Translations under genes and position numbers: made by a program | The notes under the pieces: model-generated | Seen by the model: the letters and a program-made list of their open reading frames with translations, nothing else | Databases searched by the model: none | Told to the model about the DNA's origin: nothing | From: a virus | Strand: one strand, 5' to 3' | Virus record (IMG/VR): IMGVR_UViG_3300020558_000015 | Location: 1 to 37,600 of that record | DNA: 37,600 nt | Shown: piece after piece, positions 1-9,518 of the stretch | Numbering within the stretch: position 1 is the stretch's first letter | How the letters are laid out: every line of letters starts with the position of its first letter

Positions 1-733
1 TAAAATATCCTATATTATTTAGAGCATTATACATACCAACTGTAAAAGAAGAATCATAAACATCAGCATCTGGAGCTACTCCACTTGGTGTTTGAACAAC
101 AAAGTCACCTATATTCACCACGCTACCAAATAAAGGAATACCTTGGACACCTAATATAGTACCTTGTTTACTTACTCGTCTAAGGATATTAAATATTTCC
201 ACATTACCAAAATCATCATTACTTGGGCTATAATATATTATATCATAAGGAATATCAACTTCAGATTTTTCTGGGTTAAAATTATTTGAGTAGTTAGTAA
301 AACTATTCCAAAAAAACTGATAGCTTAAAGGAGGAATCGTTGCTAAACCACTGCCTTGAGAATAATCATGGCCATTAGCGTCATTCCATATACTTTCATT
401 TATTTCAACACAGTGATAAGTACCAACTCCTAATTCAAAAAATCTTTGAGTACTGTATCCCAATCCATATCCAATATCTAAAACTCTTAAATCATCAGCA
501 TTGACACCTCTATATTCACAAGCTGCGGCTACTAAAGCATTAGCATATTTTATCTCTAAGTTTCTAAATGCTCTATGCATTATAGGAAAAGCATTTATAC
601 CATTATTTGTGTAATTTAATACTCTAGGTACTGATATACTACCACCTTCAGCAAAAATATTTGGATCTGGTATTGAATAATTTGTTACTTTACTTCTTCC
701 AACAGATTGTTTTGTACCTTCACTATATGGCAT
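1..733 (-). CDS. Class I SAM-dependent methyltransferase-like protein, 3' end cut off by window edge
   Basis: An open frame runs without a stop from ATG at 733 to the window edge, giving 244 residues with the C-terminus missing. Residues 84-93 read VLDIGYGLGY, a textbook motif I of Rossmann-fold methyltransferases (D-x-G-x-G-x-G), followed by HCVEIN at 107-112, where the acidic residue that binds the SAM ribose normally sits. PYDIIYYSP at 162-170 fits the later strand with the catalytic loop. The first 60 residues (PNIFAEGGSISVPRVLNY...) are not recognised. It is the last visible gene of the fibre island, 14 bp after the PT-linker protein, so it may modify a virion surface protein or the host. 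The fold is fairly clear; the substrate is unknown. Confidence 0.7.
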   Translation of the reverse strand, partial: MPYSEGTKQSVGRSKVTNYSIPDPNIFAEGGSISVPRVLNYTNNGINAFPIMHRAFRNLEIKYANALVAAACEYRGVNADDLRVLDIGYGLGYSTQRFFELGVGTYHCVEINESIWNDANGHDYSQGSGLATIPPLSYQFFWNSFTNYSNNFNPEKSEVDIPYDIIYYSPSNDDFGNVEIFNILRRVSKQGTILGVQGIPLFGSVVNIGDFVVQTPSGVAPDADVYDSSFTVGMYNALNNIGYF

Positions 734-747
734 AATTAATTAATTTA

Positions 748-1659
748 TTATAAGCAATACAAATATCCAAGTTTACCTGTATAAACATTAATTGCTATAT
801 TTTTATTTGATGTACCAGAATTAAATGTAAATGGTGTACCTGTACAGTCAGCATTATCACAATAGTTAGCTGCGTTTGAAGGACAAGTACTTGTATTATC
901 ACTAGCATTAAATGATATACCTGTTCCAAGACTACAATCTAGTATAGCGATTGATATATCTTGGTTTGAATTAGCTGAGATAGTACCAGAGCAAGCTGAG
1001 CAGCTATCACTAGTTGGGCAACTACCACAAGATAACTGTTGCCATGCACCCTTTCCACTACATCCGTTTAGACGATAATAAACACTATATCCATTTCCAA
1101 CACCATTAGTATTTTGTTTAGTATATACTGTAATAGTAACACCTGATGAAGGTGTTGGTGTAGGTGTTGGAGTAGGTGTTGGTGTTGGAGTAGGGGTTGG
1201 TGTTGGTGTAGGTGTTGGAGTAGGACAAGAAGATATAGCTACAATAGTTTGATCAGTAACTTGATAACATGTTGTTCCATTGCTATAATATCCAACAATA
1301 TTAATAACAGGACCTCCACAGTAGTTACCTGGAGATATTAATCCTGATCTAAGAACATTTCCTATTGATAATCCACAAGAATAAAGAGTTGTTGTGAAAG
1401 GCCCAGTACAAGCATCAGCACAACTAGTGCTGCTAAATTTAAAACTACCTCTATTTGTACAAACAGCGCTATGATTATAGCTATACCATTCACTTATTTT
1501 TTGTGGGGTAGCAGCGTTTGGTCTAGCAGCGCTACATTCATTAAGATAAACATATCCACCATCTATAGCAGTATCTAGAGAGAAAGGTGATTGAGTAGAT
1601 ATCCCTAACTCAGTTCTAATATTATTCATTGATATTTGTCCACTAGCTGGTAAAGCCAT
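748..1659 (-). CDS. Virion surface protein with Pro-Thr linker and Cys-rich C-terminal domain
   Basis: 303 residues. The N-terminus (MALPASGQISMNNIRTELG, then GGYVYLNEC and SEWYSYNH at residues 57-63) resembles an N-terminal module I know from tail-associated phage proteins. Residues about 66-145 are Cys-rich (for example CADAC, SCG, YCGG). Residues 146-170 are an uninterrupted Pro-Thr run. After it comes a second Cys-rich domain (GSCPTSDSCSACSG) with many Ser, Asn and Gly. The plan suggests two disulphide-stabilised knobs joined by an extended stalk, likely a fibre tip or adhesin. It starts 7 bp after the collagen-like fibre gene and is probably cotranscribed with it. Exact role unknown; no enzyme motif seen. 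Confidence 0.7.
   Translation of the reverse strand: MALPASGQISMNNIRTELGISTQSPFSLDTAIDGGYVYLNECSAARPNAATPQKISEWYSYNHSAVCTNRGSFKFSSTSCADACTGPFTTTLYSCGLSIGNVLRSGLISPGNYCGGPVINIVGYYSNGTTCYQVTDQTIVAISSCPTPTPTPTPTPTPTPTPTPTPTPTPSSGVTITVYTKQNTNGVGNGYSVYYRLNGCSGKGAWQQLSCGSCPTSDSCSACSGTISANSNQDISIAILDCSLGTGISFNASDNTSTCPSNAANYCDNADCTGTPFTFNSGTSNKNIAINVYTGKLGYLYCL
1151..1224 (-). repeat. Hexanucleotide-type repeat encoding a Pro-Thr linker
   Basis: About twelve near-identical 6-bp units (GGTGTT, GGTGTA, GGAGTA on the plus strand) encode the PT run of the 303-residue protein. Each codon pair varies only at third positions. Such a tract can expand or contract in whole codon pairs, which would change stalk length without breaking the frame. 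Confidence 0.85.
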
Positions 1660-1666
1660 AAAAACT

Positions 1667-4600
1667 TTATTTTAATTTAGTTTTTAACTCATCAATTTGT
1701 TTTTGTTGTTCTTTGATGGCTTCAACAAGTAATGGTACTAATTTAGAATAATCTAATGTTTTATATCCATTTCCTATAGGAGCATCTTTAATAACTTCAG
1801 GTAAAACAGTTTCTACTTGTTGGGCTGATAATCCTACTTGTAATTTTTTCTCATATCCAAATGACTGAGCTATTTTATTTGGTTCATAATAGAAACCATT
1901 TAAAGTCATTACTTTAGATAAAGCATCTGATATATTACATTTAATATCTTTTAAACGTTCATCTGAGTAATAAGCTACTACATCACCAGCTACACGAATT
2001 GAGTCACCTGTAGCTGAACCATCAAAGTAATATGCTGTATTAGCTGAATCATACATTATAGGACAATATGTAGCATAGTTTAGATAAATATTATCTCCAC
2101 CATTACCAAAGTTAGCTACAGTATTACCTGTAGCTATATTATATATTCTAGTACCAGCATTATATGAATGGTGAGATGCTATAGTCACACCGGTATAAAA
2201 CCAAACATTAAGAGGTTGAGTCCATGCACCAGCTGGTTTTCCTATATAATAGTTTAAATCACCATCTGTATGGAAGTTAATTCTAAGAGGATTGGATGTT
2301 GAAACACTTTGATTACCTATAAAAATCGCTGTACCACCATTGTTAGCTGTGTCTAGTTGATAAAGAAAACTTGTACTAGCAGGATTTAAATAATATCCTG
2401 TATTATCTGAATCATAGAATATTGGAGCACGAGCACTATTAGCAAATTGGCTATATCCTCTATCTACAATAAAATACGAATCTGGTATCCATCTCCATAC
2501 CCAACCAAGACTATTATCATGCATACCCATAGTACCACCACCATTATTGATATCAGTCATCCATGCGAATCGTGTATATAATCCCCATCCACTCCATCCA
2601 TTTCTACCAACATTGTGTGTTGTAGCGTTACCATATGAGTTTCCTTCACCATGTGCTGAACGCAAACCATAACTATAAGAATTAAAATATAATCCATTAC
2701 TTCCATTTAAGTAGTACCAATCATTAACATAAAGAGTATTTAAATTAGTTGTACTAGCAGGATTTAAATAATATCCTGTATTATCCGAATCATAGAATAT
2801 TGGGGCTCTGAAAGAACTAGCAACAGTATTATTACCGCTCATGTCAAGTTGCCATCTATTAGCTGAAGCACTCCATCCACCAATTCTTAAAACATCATCA
2901 GCATCTAATCCCATATTAACAGCATATACTCCTCCTTTATGAAAAGACATAAATGCTGAGTTGTTAGATGTTGAATATGCTTGAAGAGGAGGACCACTTA
3001 AAACACCAGCATATCCACCAAGATTGCTTTGGAAATAGTTAGCACCAGTCCATGTATTATTACTACCTAAGATAGTGGCGCCAGATGCTCCCTGGGCACC
3101 CTGTGCTCCTTGAGCGCCTTGGCTACCCTGAGCACCTTGAGGGCCTGTCGCGCCTTGGGCTCCTTGAGCGCCTTGTGCACCTTGGGCACCTTGAGGGCCT
3201 GTTGCACCTTGGGCTCCTTGGGCACCTTGAGAGCCTTGGGCTCCTTGGTTACCTTGAATACCTTGAATACCTTGAGCACCTTGAGCACCCTGTGCACCTT
3301 GAGAGCCTTGGGCTCCTTGGTTACCTTGAATACCTTGAATACCTTGAGCACCTTGAGCACCCTGTGCACCTTGAGCACCCTGTGCACCTTGAGCTCCTTG
3401 AGGACCTGCTACTGTATTATATCCAATAGTTTTTGTTGTTGTATTAAAAGTAACAACTGTAGTATCAGATGTAGATCCTAAACTCGGTAATTTAATAGAA
3501 CCACTAATCTGAGTTGTATTGTTACTTCCTGATATTACAATAGCTTCAGCTCCAAACTTACCTAATTTAACTGTGTTATCAGCGAATGCTTCAATTACAG
3601 GTAAACCAGCAATTGTATTAGCTGAGAATATTGAGTTAGATAAATCATCTGTTACTTCAAATAATCTACCATTAGCTCCGTCTATTGAGAATAAAGTTGT
3701 ATTTACACCACTACCTGAACCTATAACTGATACTTTATTTGCTGTACTTCCAGATACAGTTAATGTAGATCCATCAAATGTTAAATTTGTCTCAGCATTG
3801 ATAGTAGATGAGTTAACTGAAGTTAATACTCTATTATCGCCTGGATTTGTATATGAAGTTATACCTGCATTTGGACCAGTAGCACCTTGAGCTCCTTGAG
3901 GCCCAGTTGCACCTTGTGCACCTTGAGATCCTTGGGCACCTTGTGAACCTTGAGCGCCTTGAATACCTTGAATACCTTGAATACCTTGAATACCTTGTGC
4001 ACCTTGGGCTCCCTGAGCGCCTTGGTTACCTTGAGCGCCTTGAGGTCCAGTCGCGCCTTGGGCTCCCTGAGCGCCTTGTGCACCTTGAGGCCCAGTTGCT
4101 CCTTGGGCACCTTGGGCTCCCTGTGCACCTTGGGCACCCTGAGGTCCTGTAGCACCTTGGGCACCTTGAATACCTTGAATACCTTGAGGTCCTGTAGCGC
4201 CTTGAGCTCCTTGGGCGCCTTGGGCTCCCTGAGGACCTGTAGCACCTTGGGCTCCCTGTGCGCCTTGGGCACCCTGTGGACCTGTAGCACCTTGGGCGCC
4301 TTGAATACCTTGAATACCTTGTGGACCAGTTGCGCCTTGGGCGCCTTGAGCACCTTGAGATCCTTGGGCACCCTGAGGGCCTGTAGCACCTTGAGCTCCT
4401 TGAATACCTTGGATACCTTGTGGTCCAGTTGCGCCTTGAGCTCCTTGAATACCTTGGATACCTTGAGGTCCTGTTGCGCCTTGAGCTCCTTGAATACCTT
4501 GGATACCTTGAGGTCCTGTTGCGCCTTGAGCTCCTTGAGCGCCTTGGGCACCCTGTGGACCTGTAGCACCTTGAGCTCCTTGTATACCTTGAATACCTTG

Positions 4601-6775
4601 GATACCTTGAATACCTTGAGGTCCTACAGCACCTTGTGCACCTTGTGCGCCTTGGGTACCTTGAGGTCCAGTTGCACCCTGTGCGCCTTGTATACCTTGT
4701 ATACCTTGGATGCCTTGTATACCTTGAGGACCTGTAGCACCTTGAGCTCCTTGAGCGCCTTGAGCACCTTGAGGTCCTGTTGCACCTTGAGCGCCTTGAG
4801 CGCCTAAGTTACCAGTTCTAGAAAAAGATATAGCAAGTAAAACACCATTAGCAGGTAAAGTACCACTTATATATGAAACAGGAATTGTGTAGTATCCTGT
4901 ATTAGCAGTTACAGCTCCAGTAACTTGAAACTGGTTTACTACAGTGCCTGTATCTCTACTATAAAGAGTTAAAACACCTCTTGTGGCAGTAGTTGTACTG
5001 TCATCCCATGTATCATACCATCCAGTTTGTGTAGTTCCAAGTTGATCTAAATTATCTATATAAATTGCAGAAACAGATCCTATAACACCATTGTTATACT
5101 GAAGCACACCATTACCTGGGTCTGTGTTTGTTGTTGTAGTTGAGAAATTGTAAGGTACACCTCCTCTTTGTCCTGTAGCACCTTGGGCACCTTGAGGACC
5201 TGTAGCTCCTTGGGCTCCTTGAGGACCTGTAGCTCCTTGGGCTCCTTGAGCACCTTGAGCGCCTTGTGGGCCTGTTGCACCCTGTGCGCCTTGTATACCT
5301 TGTATACCTTGCGGCCCAACAGCTCCCTGTGCTCCTTGAGCACCTTGGGCACCTTGAGGTCCAACTGCCCCTTGAGCTCCTTGAGCTCCCTGAGCACCTT
5401 GTGGGCCTACTGCTCCCTGAGCACCTTGAATACCCTGTATACCTTGAGGTCCTGTTGCACCTTGGGCACCTTGGGCACCCTGTGAACCTTGAGGACCTGT
5501 AGCTCCTTGAGCGCCTTGGGCTCCTAAGTTACCAGTTCTACTGAATTGAATTGCTAATTGAGCACTATTAGCTGGTAATGTACCACTGATATAAGACACT
5601 GGTATAGTGTAATAACCTACATTAGCAGTTACAGCACCAGTGACTTGAAATTGGTTTACTACTGTTCCAGTATCTCTACTATATAATGTAATTACACCTC
5701 TGGTGGCTGTAGTGGTACTATCATCCCAAGTGTCAAACCATGCTGCTTGAGAATTACTTAATTGGTCTACGTTATCAATATAAAGTGCTGATACAGAGCC
5801 AATTACTCCATTATTATATGCTACCACACCAGCGCCTGGATCAGCGTTTGTAGTTGATGTTGTAAAGTTATAAGGTACTCCACCACGTTGACCTGTAGCG
5901 CCTTGAGCACCCTGTGCACCTTGTGGACCTGTAGCGCCTTGGGCACCTTGAGCTCCTAAATTACCTGTTCTAGAAAATGCTACTGCTAATTGTTCACCGT
6001 TAGCTGGTAAAGTACCACTTACATAACTAACAGTAACTTGAAAATATCCTATTTTAGCATTAACATCTGTAACATTAAAAATATTAACTACAGTTCCTGT
6101 ATCTCTACTATAAAAAGTAAGTGTACCTCTATTTGCTATATTGGTAGAGTCATCCCATGTGTTATACCACGCAGTTTGGGTATTTCCAAGTTGGTCTAAG
6201 TTATCTATATAGATTGATGTAACTGAACTAATTGTAGCACTGCTATAAGCAACTACACCATTACCAGGATCTGCATTTAATGTAGATGTAGAGAAGTTAT
6301 AAGGTACACCACCTCTTTGTCCAGTTGCGCCTTGGGCGCCTTGAGGTCCTACAGCACCTTGGGCACCTTGAGGACCAACTGCACCTTGGGCTCCTTGAGC
6401 ACCTTGTGGACCAGTAGCACCTTGAGCACCTTGTAAACTTAAATTATTTCTATATTTGAATCCACCATTAGCATCTATTACTAAAATATTAGTTTCAGTA
6501 GTACCTAATGGTACTGATGGAATTGTTAAGCTTCCTGTTATTGAAACAGAACCTGTAAATTGATGTGTGTTAGAAAGTGATGATCCAAATACAGTAGAAC
6601 CCGTCACATAATCTCTAGATGAGGTAATATTCTGTACTAATAAAGTTTGGGCAGTTATTGTACCTGTGATAAGCGCATTAGAGGCAGTAACATTACTGCC
6701 AACACTTAACGATCCGGTTATTTGAGAGTCATTCAACGCAATGATACCATTGCGAGCAACAAATTCATTAGCCAT
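1667..6775 (-). CDS. Collagen-like tail fibre with C-terminal S74 (endosialidase-type) intramolecular chaperone
   Basis: 1702 residues. The N-terminus has [15 protein letters not shown]-type fibre repeats and a [10 protein letters not shown] cassette shared with the 1885-residue fibre. Long Gly-X-Y tracts ([19 protein letters not shown]) then alternate with three copies of a domain of about 110 residues starting PYNF and ending [11 protein letters not shown]. The distal part carries '[15 protein letters not shown]' repeats. Residues about 1604-1702 match the peptidase S74 chaperone: SDERLKDI at the autocleavage site, [17 protein letters not shown], and a closing coiled coil. In known family members this domain trimerises the fibre and cuts itself off before the Ser of SDERLK. 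A trimeric, very long host-recognition fibre is the likely product. Confidence 0.9.
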   Translation of the reverse strand: MANEFVARNGIIALNDSQITGSLSVGSNVTASNALITGTITAQTLLVQNITSSRDYVTGSTVFGSSLSNTHQFTGSVSITGSLTIPSVPLGTTETNILVIDANGGFKYRNNLSLQGAQGATGPQGAQGAQGAVGPQGAQGAVGPQGAQGATGQRGGVPYNFSTSTLNADPGNGVVAYSSATISSVTSIYIDNLDQLGNTQTAWYNTWDDSTNIANRGTLTFYSRDTGTVVNIFNVTDVNAKIGYFQVTVSYVSGTLPANGEQLAVAFSRTGNLGAQGAQGATGPQGAQGAQGATGQRGGVPYNFTTSTTNADPGAGVVAYNNGVIGSVSALYIDNVDQLSNSQAAWFDTWDDSTTTATRGVITLYSRDTGTVVNQFQVTGAVTANVGYYTIPVSYISGTLPANSAQLAIQFSRTGNLGAQGAQGATGPQGSQGAQGAQGATGPQGIQGIQGAQGAVGPQGAQGAQGAQGAVGPQGAQGAQGAQGAVGPQGIQGIQGAQGATGPQGAQGAQGAQGATGPQGAQGATGPQGAQGATGQRGGVPYNFSTTTTNTDPGNGVLQYNNGVIGSVSAIYIDNLDQLGTTQTGWYDTWDDSTTTATRGVLTLYSRDTGTVVNQFQVTGAVTANTGYYTIPVSYISGTLPANGVLLAISFSRTGNLGAQGAQGATGPQGAQGAQGAQGATGPQGIQGIQGIQGIQGAQGATGPQGTQGAQGAQGAVGPQGIQGIQGIQGIQGAQGATGPQGAQGAQGAQGATGPQGIQGIQGAQGATGPQGIQGIQGAQGATGPQGIQGIQGAQGATGPQGAQGSQGAQGAQGATGPQGIQGIQGAQGATGPQGAQGAQGAQGATGPQGAQGAQGAQGATGPQGIQGIQGAQGATGPQGAQGAQGAQGAQGATGPQGAQGAQGAQGATGPQGAQGNQGAQGAQGAQGIQGIQGIQGIQGAQGSQGAQGSQGAQGATGPQGAQGATGPNAGITSYTNPGDNRVLTSVNSSTINAETNLTFDGSTLTVSGSTANKVSVIGSGSGVNTTLFSIDGANGRLFEVTDDLSNSIFSANTIAGLPVIEAFADNTVKLGKFGAEAIVISGSNNTTQISGSIKLPSLGSTSDTTVVTFNTTTKTIGYNTVAGPQGAQGAQGAQGAQGAQGAQGIQGIQGNQGAQGSQGAQGAQGAQGIQGIQGNQGAQGSQGAQGAQGATGPQGAQGAQGAQGAQGATGPQGAQGSQGAQGAQGAQGASGATILGSNNTWTGANYFQSNLGGYAGVLSGPPLQAYSTSNNSAFMSFHKGGVYAVNMGLDADDVLRIGGWSASANRWQLDMSGNNTVASSFRAPIFYDSDNTGYYLNPASTTNLNTLYVNDWYYLNGSNGLYFNSYSYGLRSAHGEGNSYGNATTHNVGRNGWSGWGLYTRFAWMTDINNGGGTMGMHDNSLGWVWRWIPDSYFIVDRGYSQFANSARAPIFYDSDNTGYYLNPASTSFLYQLDTANNGGTAIFIGNQSVSTSNPLRINFHTDGDLNYYIGKPAGAWTQPLNVWFYTGVTIASHHSYNAGTRIYNIATGNTVANFGNGGDNIYLNYATYCPIMYDSANTAYYFDGSATGDSIRVAGDVVAYYSDERLKDIKCNISDALSKVMTLNGFYYEPNKIAQSFGYEKKLQVGLSAQQVETVLPEVIKDAPIGNGYKTLDYSKLVPLLVEAIKEQQKQIDELKTKLK
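3085..3405 (-). repeat. Distal Gly-X-Y (collagen-like) repeat tract
   Basis: Tandem 9-bp units, mostly Gly-Ala-Gln with Gly-Ile-Gln, Gly-Asn-Gln, Gly-Ser-Gln, Gly-Ala-Thr and Gly-Pro-Gln variants. The block lies between the fibre's central globular section and its distal receptor/chaperone section. Overlapping open frames in the other five frames here are by-products of the low-complexity DNA. Confidence 0.9.
3876..4805 (-). repeat. Central Gly-X-Y (collagen-like) repeat tract, about 930 bp
   Basis: The longest tract, around 310 residues of uninterrupted Gly-X-Y triplets. Higher-order units of about 36-45 bp ([15 protein letters not shown] or [15 protein letters not shown]) recur with synonymous changes, which points to repeated slippage or unequal recombination. 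Y positions are mostly Gln rather than Pro. Confidence 0.9.
4803..6312 (-). repeat. Three direct repeats of about 358 bp within the collagen-like fibre
   Basis: Copies lie at about 5955-6312, 5524-5883 and 4803-5163. Each encodes PYNFxTxTxNxDPGxGV, a DxxDQL segment, [16 protein letters not shown], and VSYxSGTLPAN, ending [11 protein letters not shown]. Copies two and three are closest to each other. Gly-X-Y tracts separate them, so the fibre looks like beads joined by collagen-like spacers. The bead fold is unknown to me; it may be a beta-rich carbohydrate-binding or trimerisation domain. Confidence 0.85.
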
Positions 6776-6826
6776 ACTTATATTACCTCAGTTCACTGTC
6801 CCTGAGATACGGGTTTGGTATAAATA
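6776..6826 (-). promoter_or_regulatory. Leader of the collagen-like fibre gene with 8-bp hairpin
   Basis: The plus-strand arms 6784-6791 (TACCTCAG) and 6802-6809 (CTGAGATA) form an 8-bp stem with one G-U pair and a 10-nt loop in the minus-strand RNA. No U-run follows, so it is not a terminator. It ends 8 nt before the ATG at 6775 and buries a GAGG that could otherwise act as a weak ribosome site. A role in translation control is inference. Confidence 0.45.
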
Positions 6827-6827
6827 T
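6819..6827 (-). promoter_or_regulatory. Junction motif ATATTTATA (candidate promoter), copy 1
   Basis: The coding strand reads TAATATTTATA, with the TAA being the stop codon of the 116-residue gene. It lies 43 nt before the collagen-fibre start and is one of twelve junction copies. Confidence 0.5.
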
Positions 6828-7177
6828 TAAAGAGATATGCTACCTGTAATAGGATTTGTCCAAAAAGGTGTAGCTAAAAGTTCTAATATTTCTGGATAGA
6901 GATACTCAGGATATTCAGGTGAATATATTGATGGACGACCATATGTTCCTGCTTCTATTATATAACTTTGTGTTGTTTGTGTTTGTGGGTCATACCAACT
7001 TTGTGTGTAAGATGCTGTTACTACAGTGACAGGATATTTTACAAATGTTTCTGTTTCATCTATAGATAAACGTAAAGTATCAATAGATGATTCTTCAACT
7101 TGTGAAAAATCAATTGAGTTTGTTATTGATGTTGGTATCACTAACCAACGTTTATTAGGAAATATATTTTCTGTCAT
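6827..7177 (-). CDS. Hypothetical protein in fibre island
   Basis: 116 residues, acidic, with no signal peptide or membrane segment. It has a Tyr/Pro-rich stretch near residues 80-98 (YGRPSIYSPEYPEYLYPE) and ends NPITGSISL. I do not recognise the family. It lies between the last LamG-like protein and the collagen-like fibre, 11 bp after the former and 51 bp before the latter, so it is probably expressed with them and may be a small fibre-associated or assembly protein. The start is preceded by TATTTATTTGT and no Shine-Dalgarno sequence. Confidence 0.7.
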   Translation of the reverse strand: MTENIFPNKRWLVIPTSITNSIDFSQVEESSIDTLRLSIDETETFVKYPVTVVTASYTQSWYDPQTQTTQSYIIEAGTYGRPSIYSPEYPEYLYPEILELLATPFWTNPITGSISL

Positions 7178-7180
7178 ACA

Positions 7181-7189
7181 AATAAATAT
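7181..7189 (-). promoter_or_regulatory. Junction motif ATATTTATT, copy 2
   Basis: The coding strand reads TAATATTTATTTGTATG, joining the stop codon of the LamG-like gene to the next start, with only 3 nt between motif and ATG. The same 17-bp arrangement recurs at 28127-28143 with one base changed. Confidence 0.45.
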
Positions 7190-8409
7190 TAAGGTAAGTT
7201 GAAGCGGGTTTTGTAGTGAAAGTAGTTATCTCTTACTTGAGATAATGATAATGCTGTATTATATATTTTGGCAACATATACATTTCCTTTGTAATAATAT
7301 GCTCTAGTAGCTCCATTATTATATCTTCCTATATTTACTTCAGCTAATGAAGGAATTGATGATGTTAATCCACCACCACTATGCCACAAATTTCCATCTA
7401 AATAAATTTCCATTATACCTGTATTAGCATTTTTTGTACATACCCAGTGGTGGTTTCCTAAATATTCAGATGGTTGAGCAAATTTATTAATTCTATTAAA
7501 TGGTCTTCCAGCATCCCAATAAACAACACCATCACTCCAAGGTAAGTGTAAACTTAAATCTTGGTTTCCACCAGCTCCTCCTGCTATTATGGAATTATAT
7601 TGTAAACCCCCATTCCAAGCGCATACAAATTCAACTGATATTTCATTGCCTGATGCTACTGATGATGGAGTTAAGTCTAAATAGTCATCAGAACCATCAA
7701 AGTTTAATTGTGGGTTAATAGCAGGACTAGTAAATGGATTATTATTTACTGTCATACTACGCCCAGCACCTATATCAACTACAGCTTGAGAGGTTGATCT
7801 AGTTCCATTCACAAATTGAGAAATAGTAGTACTATTTAGATCTTCTCTAAATGGACCTGCCCAATATATTGTTACTGTTTGTCCTACTGATGTTGAAGCA
7901 GGATTAATAGCCCAATATTTTCCATCTGATCTTGATACTGTATCATACCATAAAACATAAGCTCTAAACCAACCGTCTCCCATGTTTTCTATGTTACAGT
8001 TAGATTGCCAACCTCCAATATTAGAATAGTTAGTATAACAAGGACAACCACACATTGGTACAGTTGGTTTAAAAAAAATAGAATGGCCTGTGTAAACACC
8101 TCCAGTGCCTCCACCACCACTAGTTACAACACCTATACCTGGATTATTACATCCGCTTAACCAAGAAGCACCTGATCCATCTAAGGCTGTTAAAGTTTCT
8201 ACATAAACAGGAGCACCTCTATAAGTTTCACCTGTAGTTGTTAAAGTAGCAGATACACTTCCAGGAACGTTATTGTATATAGACATTCCAGCATTTGCTA
8301 AAATATTAGTTGTAGGGCGACCTAAATATGAGTTATAGGTGTCGCCTGTGTCATAGGCGAATGTTAATCCATTTGTTGTTACTTTACTATATCCTGTTCC
8401 TACTGCCAT
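7189..8409 (-). CDS. LamG/concanavalin-like lectin-fold fibre protein, paralogue 1
   Basis: 406 residues. It opens with TTNGLTFAYDTGDTYNSYLGRPT, the entry segment shared with the next paralogue. Residues about 40-190 look like a beta-rich carbohydrate-binding domain (GWFRAYVLWYD, YWAGPF). A LamG-type jelly roll follows: FDGSDDYLDL near 242-251, EISVEFV, HHWVCTKN, MEIYLDGNLWHSGG, INIGRYNNG-like VNIGRYNNG, and a close of YNTALSLSQVRDNY near 385-398. LamG folds in phages usually bind polysaccharide or mediate tail-fibre attachment. The gene follows paralogue 2 with a 1-bp gap. Receptor binding is inferred from fold and location. Confidence 0.75.
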   Translation of the reverse strand: MAVGTGYSKVTTNGLTFAYDTGDTYNSYLGRPTTNILANAGMSIYNNVPGSVSATLTTTGETYRGAPVYVETLTALDGSGASWLSGCNNPGIGVVTSGGGGTGGVYTGHSIFFKPTVPMCGCPCYTNYSNIGGWQSNCNIENMGDGWFRAYVLWYDTVSRSDGKYWAINPASTSVGQTVTIYWAGPFREDLNSTTISQFVNGTRSTSQAVVDIGAGRSMTVNNNPFTSPAINPQLNFDGSDDYLDLTPSSVASGNEISVEFVCAWNGGLQYNSIIAGGAGGNQDLSLHLPWSDGVVYWDAGRPFNRINKFAQPSEYLGNHHWVCTKNANTGIMEIYLDGNLWHSGGGLTSSIPSLAEVNIGRYNNGATRAYYYKGNVYVAKIYNTALSLSQVRDNYFHYKTRFNLP

Positions 8410-8410
8410 A

Positions 8411-9517
8411 TTATGAGAGATTAAAACGTGTTTTGTATGCTAGATAGTTGTTTGTTACTTCAGTGTCACTTAAAGCTCTATTATACATTTTTACAATAGC
8501 TATTTGTCCATTCCATGCATAATTTCCTCCATAAGGCCAATATCCTATTCTCATTCCATTAGTCCAATTAGCTGTTCCTGATGTTGCTTGTTGTCCTTCA
8601 TATACTCCATTTCTATATATTCTTACAAAAGATCCATTATATACTATTACCCAATGCCCCCAACCATTTATTGTAAAACTTTTTGGATAGTAATACTCTC
8701 CGGACACACCGCCGTGTGTATAATACCAGCTATTATCTCCATATTGATAGAAAACAGGTCCTCCTCTAAAAGCTATAGGCATTCTATCATTTGATCCTTT
8801 ATAAGAAACATGTTCTATTGTATATTCATTTAAAGTACCCAAATTGCTAGTAACATCAGTGTAGTCATCGGTTCCATCAAAAACAGGCAATGCGGCGGCA
8901 TTGTAGGTCATATTAACTAAGTCAATAGTGTTACTTTTACCTGATATATCTAATAAGCCTTGTGTTGTAGATCTAGTTTGGTTAGCTCCAATAAATGGAG
9001 TAACATGACTTTTATATTCATATTGTGGCATAGCAAAGTAAGCTATACCATTAGTTGAATAAGTTAAAGCAGCATTTCCATAACTGTTTCCTTCATTAAT
9101 AGTATATGTTTCAGATATTCTAACCCACTGATATTTTGTAATAGCTTGTTGTGTACCATAATACCAAGGAAACCAGTGTTGACCTACTTGTACATAATCT
9201 CCTATTGTTAAATAAGCATAAATACTATTTGTGATAGTAGCAACATTATTATTTGGATAAGTAGCATTCCATAAAATACATTGTCCATAAGATCCAATAG
9301 TATTAGCTGTTACTTTTACTACCTCATATCCAGGTATAGGAGGAGCTATATCAGTAGAGTTTCTAATATTAGTAGCACCGTCATTATAAATGCTAAATTG
9401 ATTGCCATTCCAATAATTAATGGTAGGTTCTCCTTTATAGCTATTAGCTGCATCTCCAGTATCATAAGCAAATATGATCGAGTCGTTGACAGTATTTGGT
9501 CCTGATGAGCTTGGCAT
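8411..9517 (-). CDS. LamG/concanavalin-like lectin-fold fibre protein, paralogue 2
   Basis: 368 residues with the same plan as the neighbour at 7189-8409: entry segment IIFAYDTGDAANSYKGEPT, a middle beta domain (YVQVGQHWFPWYYG, YQWVRISETYT), then a LamG-type domain marked by FDGTDDYTDVTS, YTIEHVSY, GHWVIVYNGSFVRIYRNG, MRIGYWPYGG and the shared closing MYNRALSDTEVTNNYLAYKTRF. It contains many Trp and Tyr, as is common in sugar-binding surfaces. One-base gaps on either side indicate a single tightly packed unit. The paralogues differ most in the middle domain, which would suit different receptor specificities. Confidence 0.75.
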   Translation of the reverse strand: MPSSSGPNTVNDSIIFAYDTGDAANSYKGEPTINYWNGNQFSIYNDGATNIRNSTDIAPPIPGYEVVKVTANTIGSYGQCILWNATYPNNNVATITNSIYAYLTIGDYVQVGQHWFPWYYGTQQAITKYQWVRISETYTINEGNSYGNAALTYSTNGIAYFAMPQYEYKSHVTPFIGANQTRSTTQGLLDISGKSNTIDLVNMTYNAAALPVFDGTDDYTDVTSNLGTLNEYTIEHVSYKGSNDRMPIAFRGGPVFYQYGDNSWYYTHGGVSGEYYYPKSFTINGWGHWVIVYNGSFVRIYRNGVYEGQQATSGTANWTNGMRIGYWPYGGNYAWNGQIAIVKMYNRALSDTEVTNNYLAYKTRFNLS

Positions 9518-9518
9518 A

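Noticed and set aside
3876-4805. Short regular repeats considered as a CRISPR array
   Set aside because: No unique spacers of constant length; units are in-frame Gly-X-Y codons of a fibre.
3085-5502. Many open frames on the plus strand and in other minus frames inside the collagen-like fibre
   Set aside because: They encode Leu/Lys/Pro/Val low-complexity strings caused by the 9-bp Gly-X-Y repeat read in wrong frames; the in-frame fibre covers them entirely.
6784-6809. Hairpin considered as a terminator
   Set aside because: No T-run follows on the minus strand and a start codon lies 8 nt downstream.
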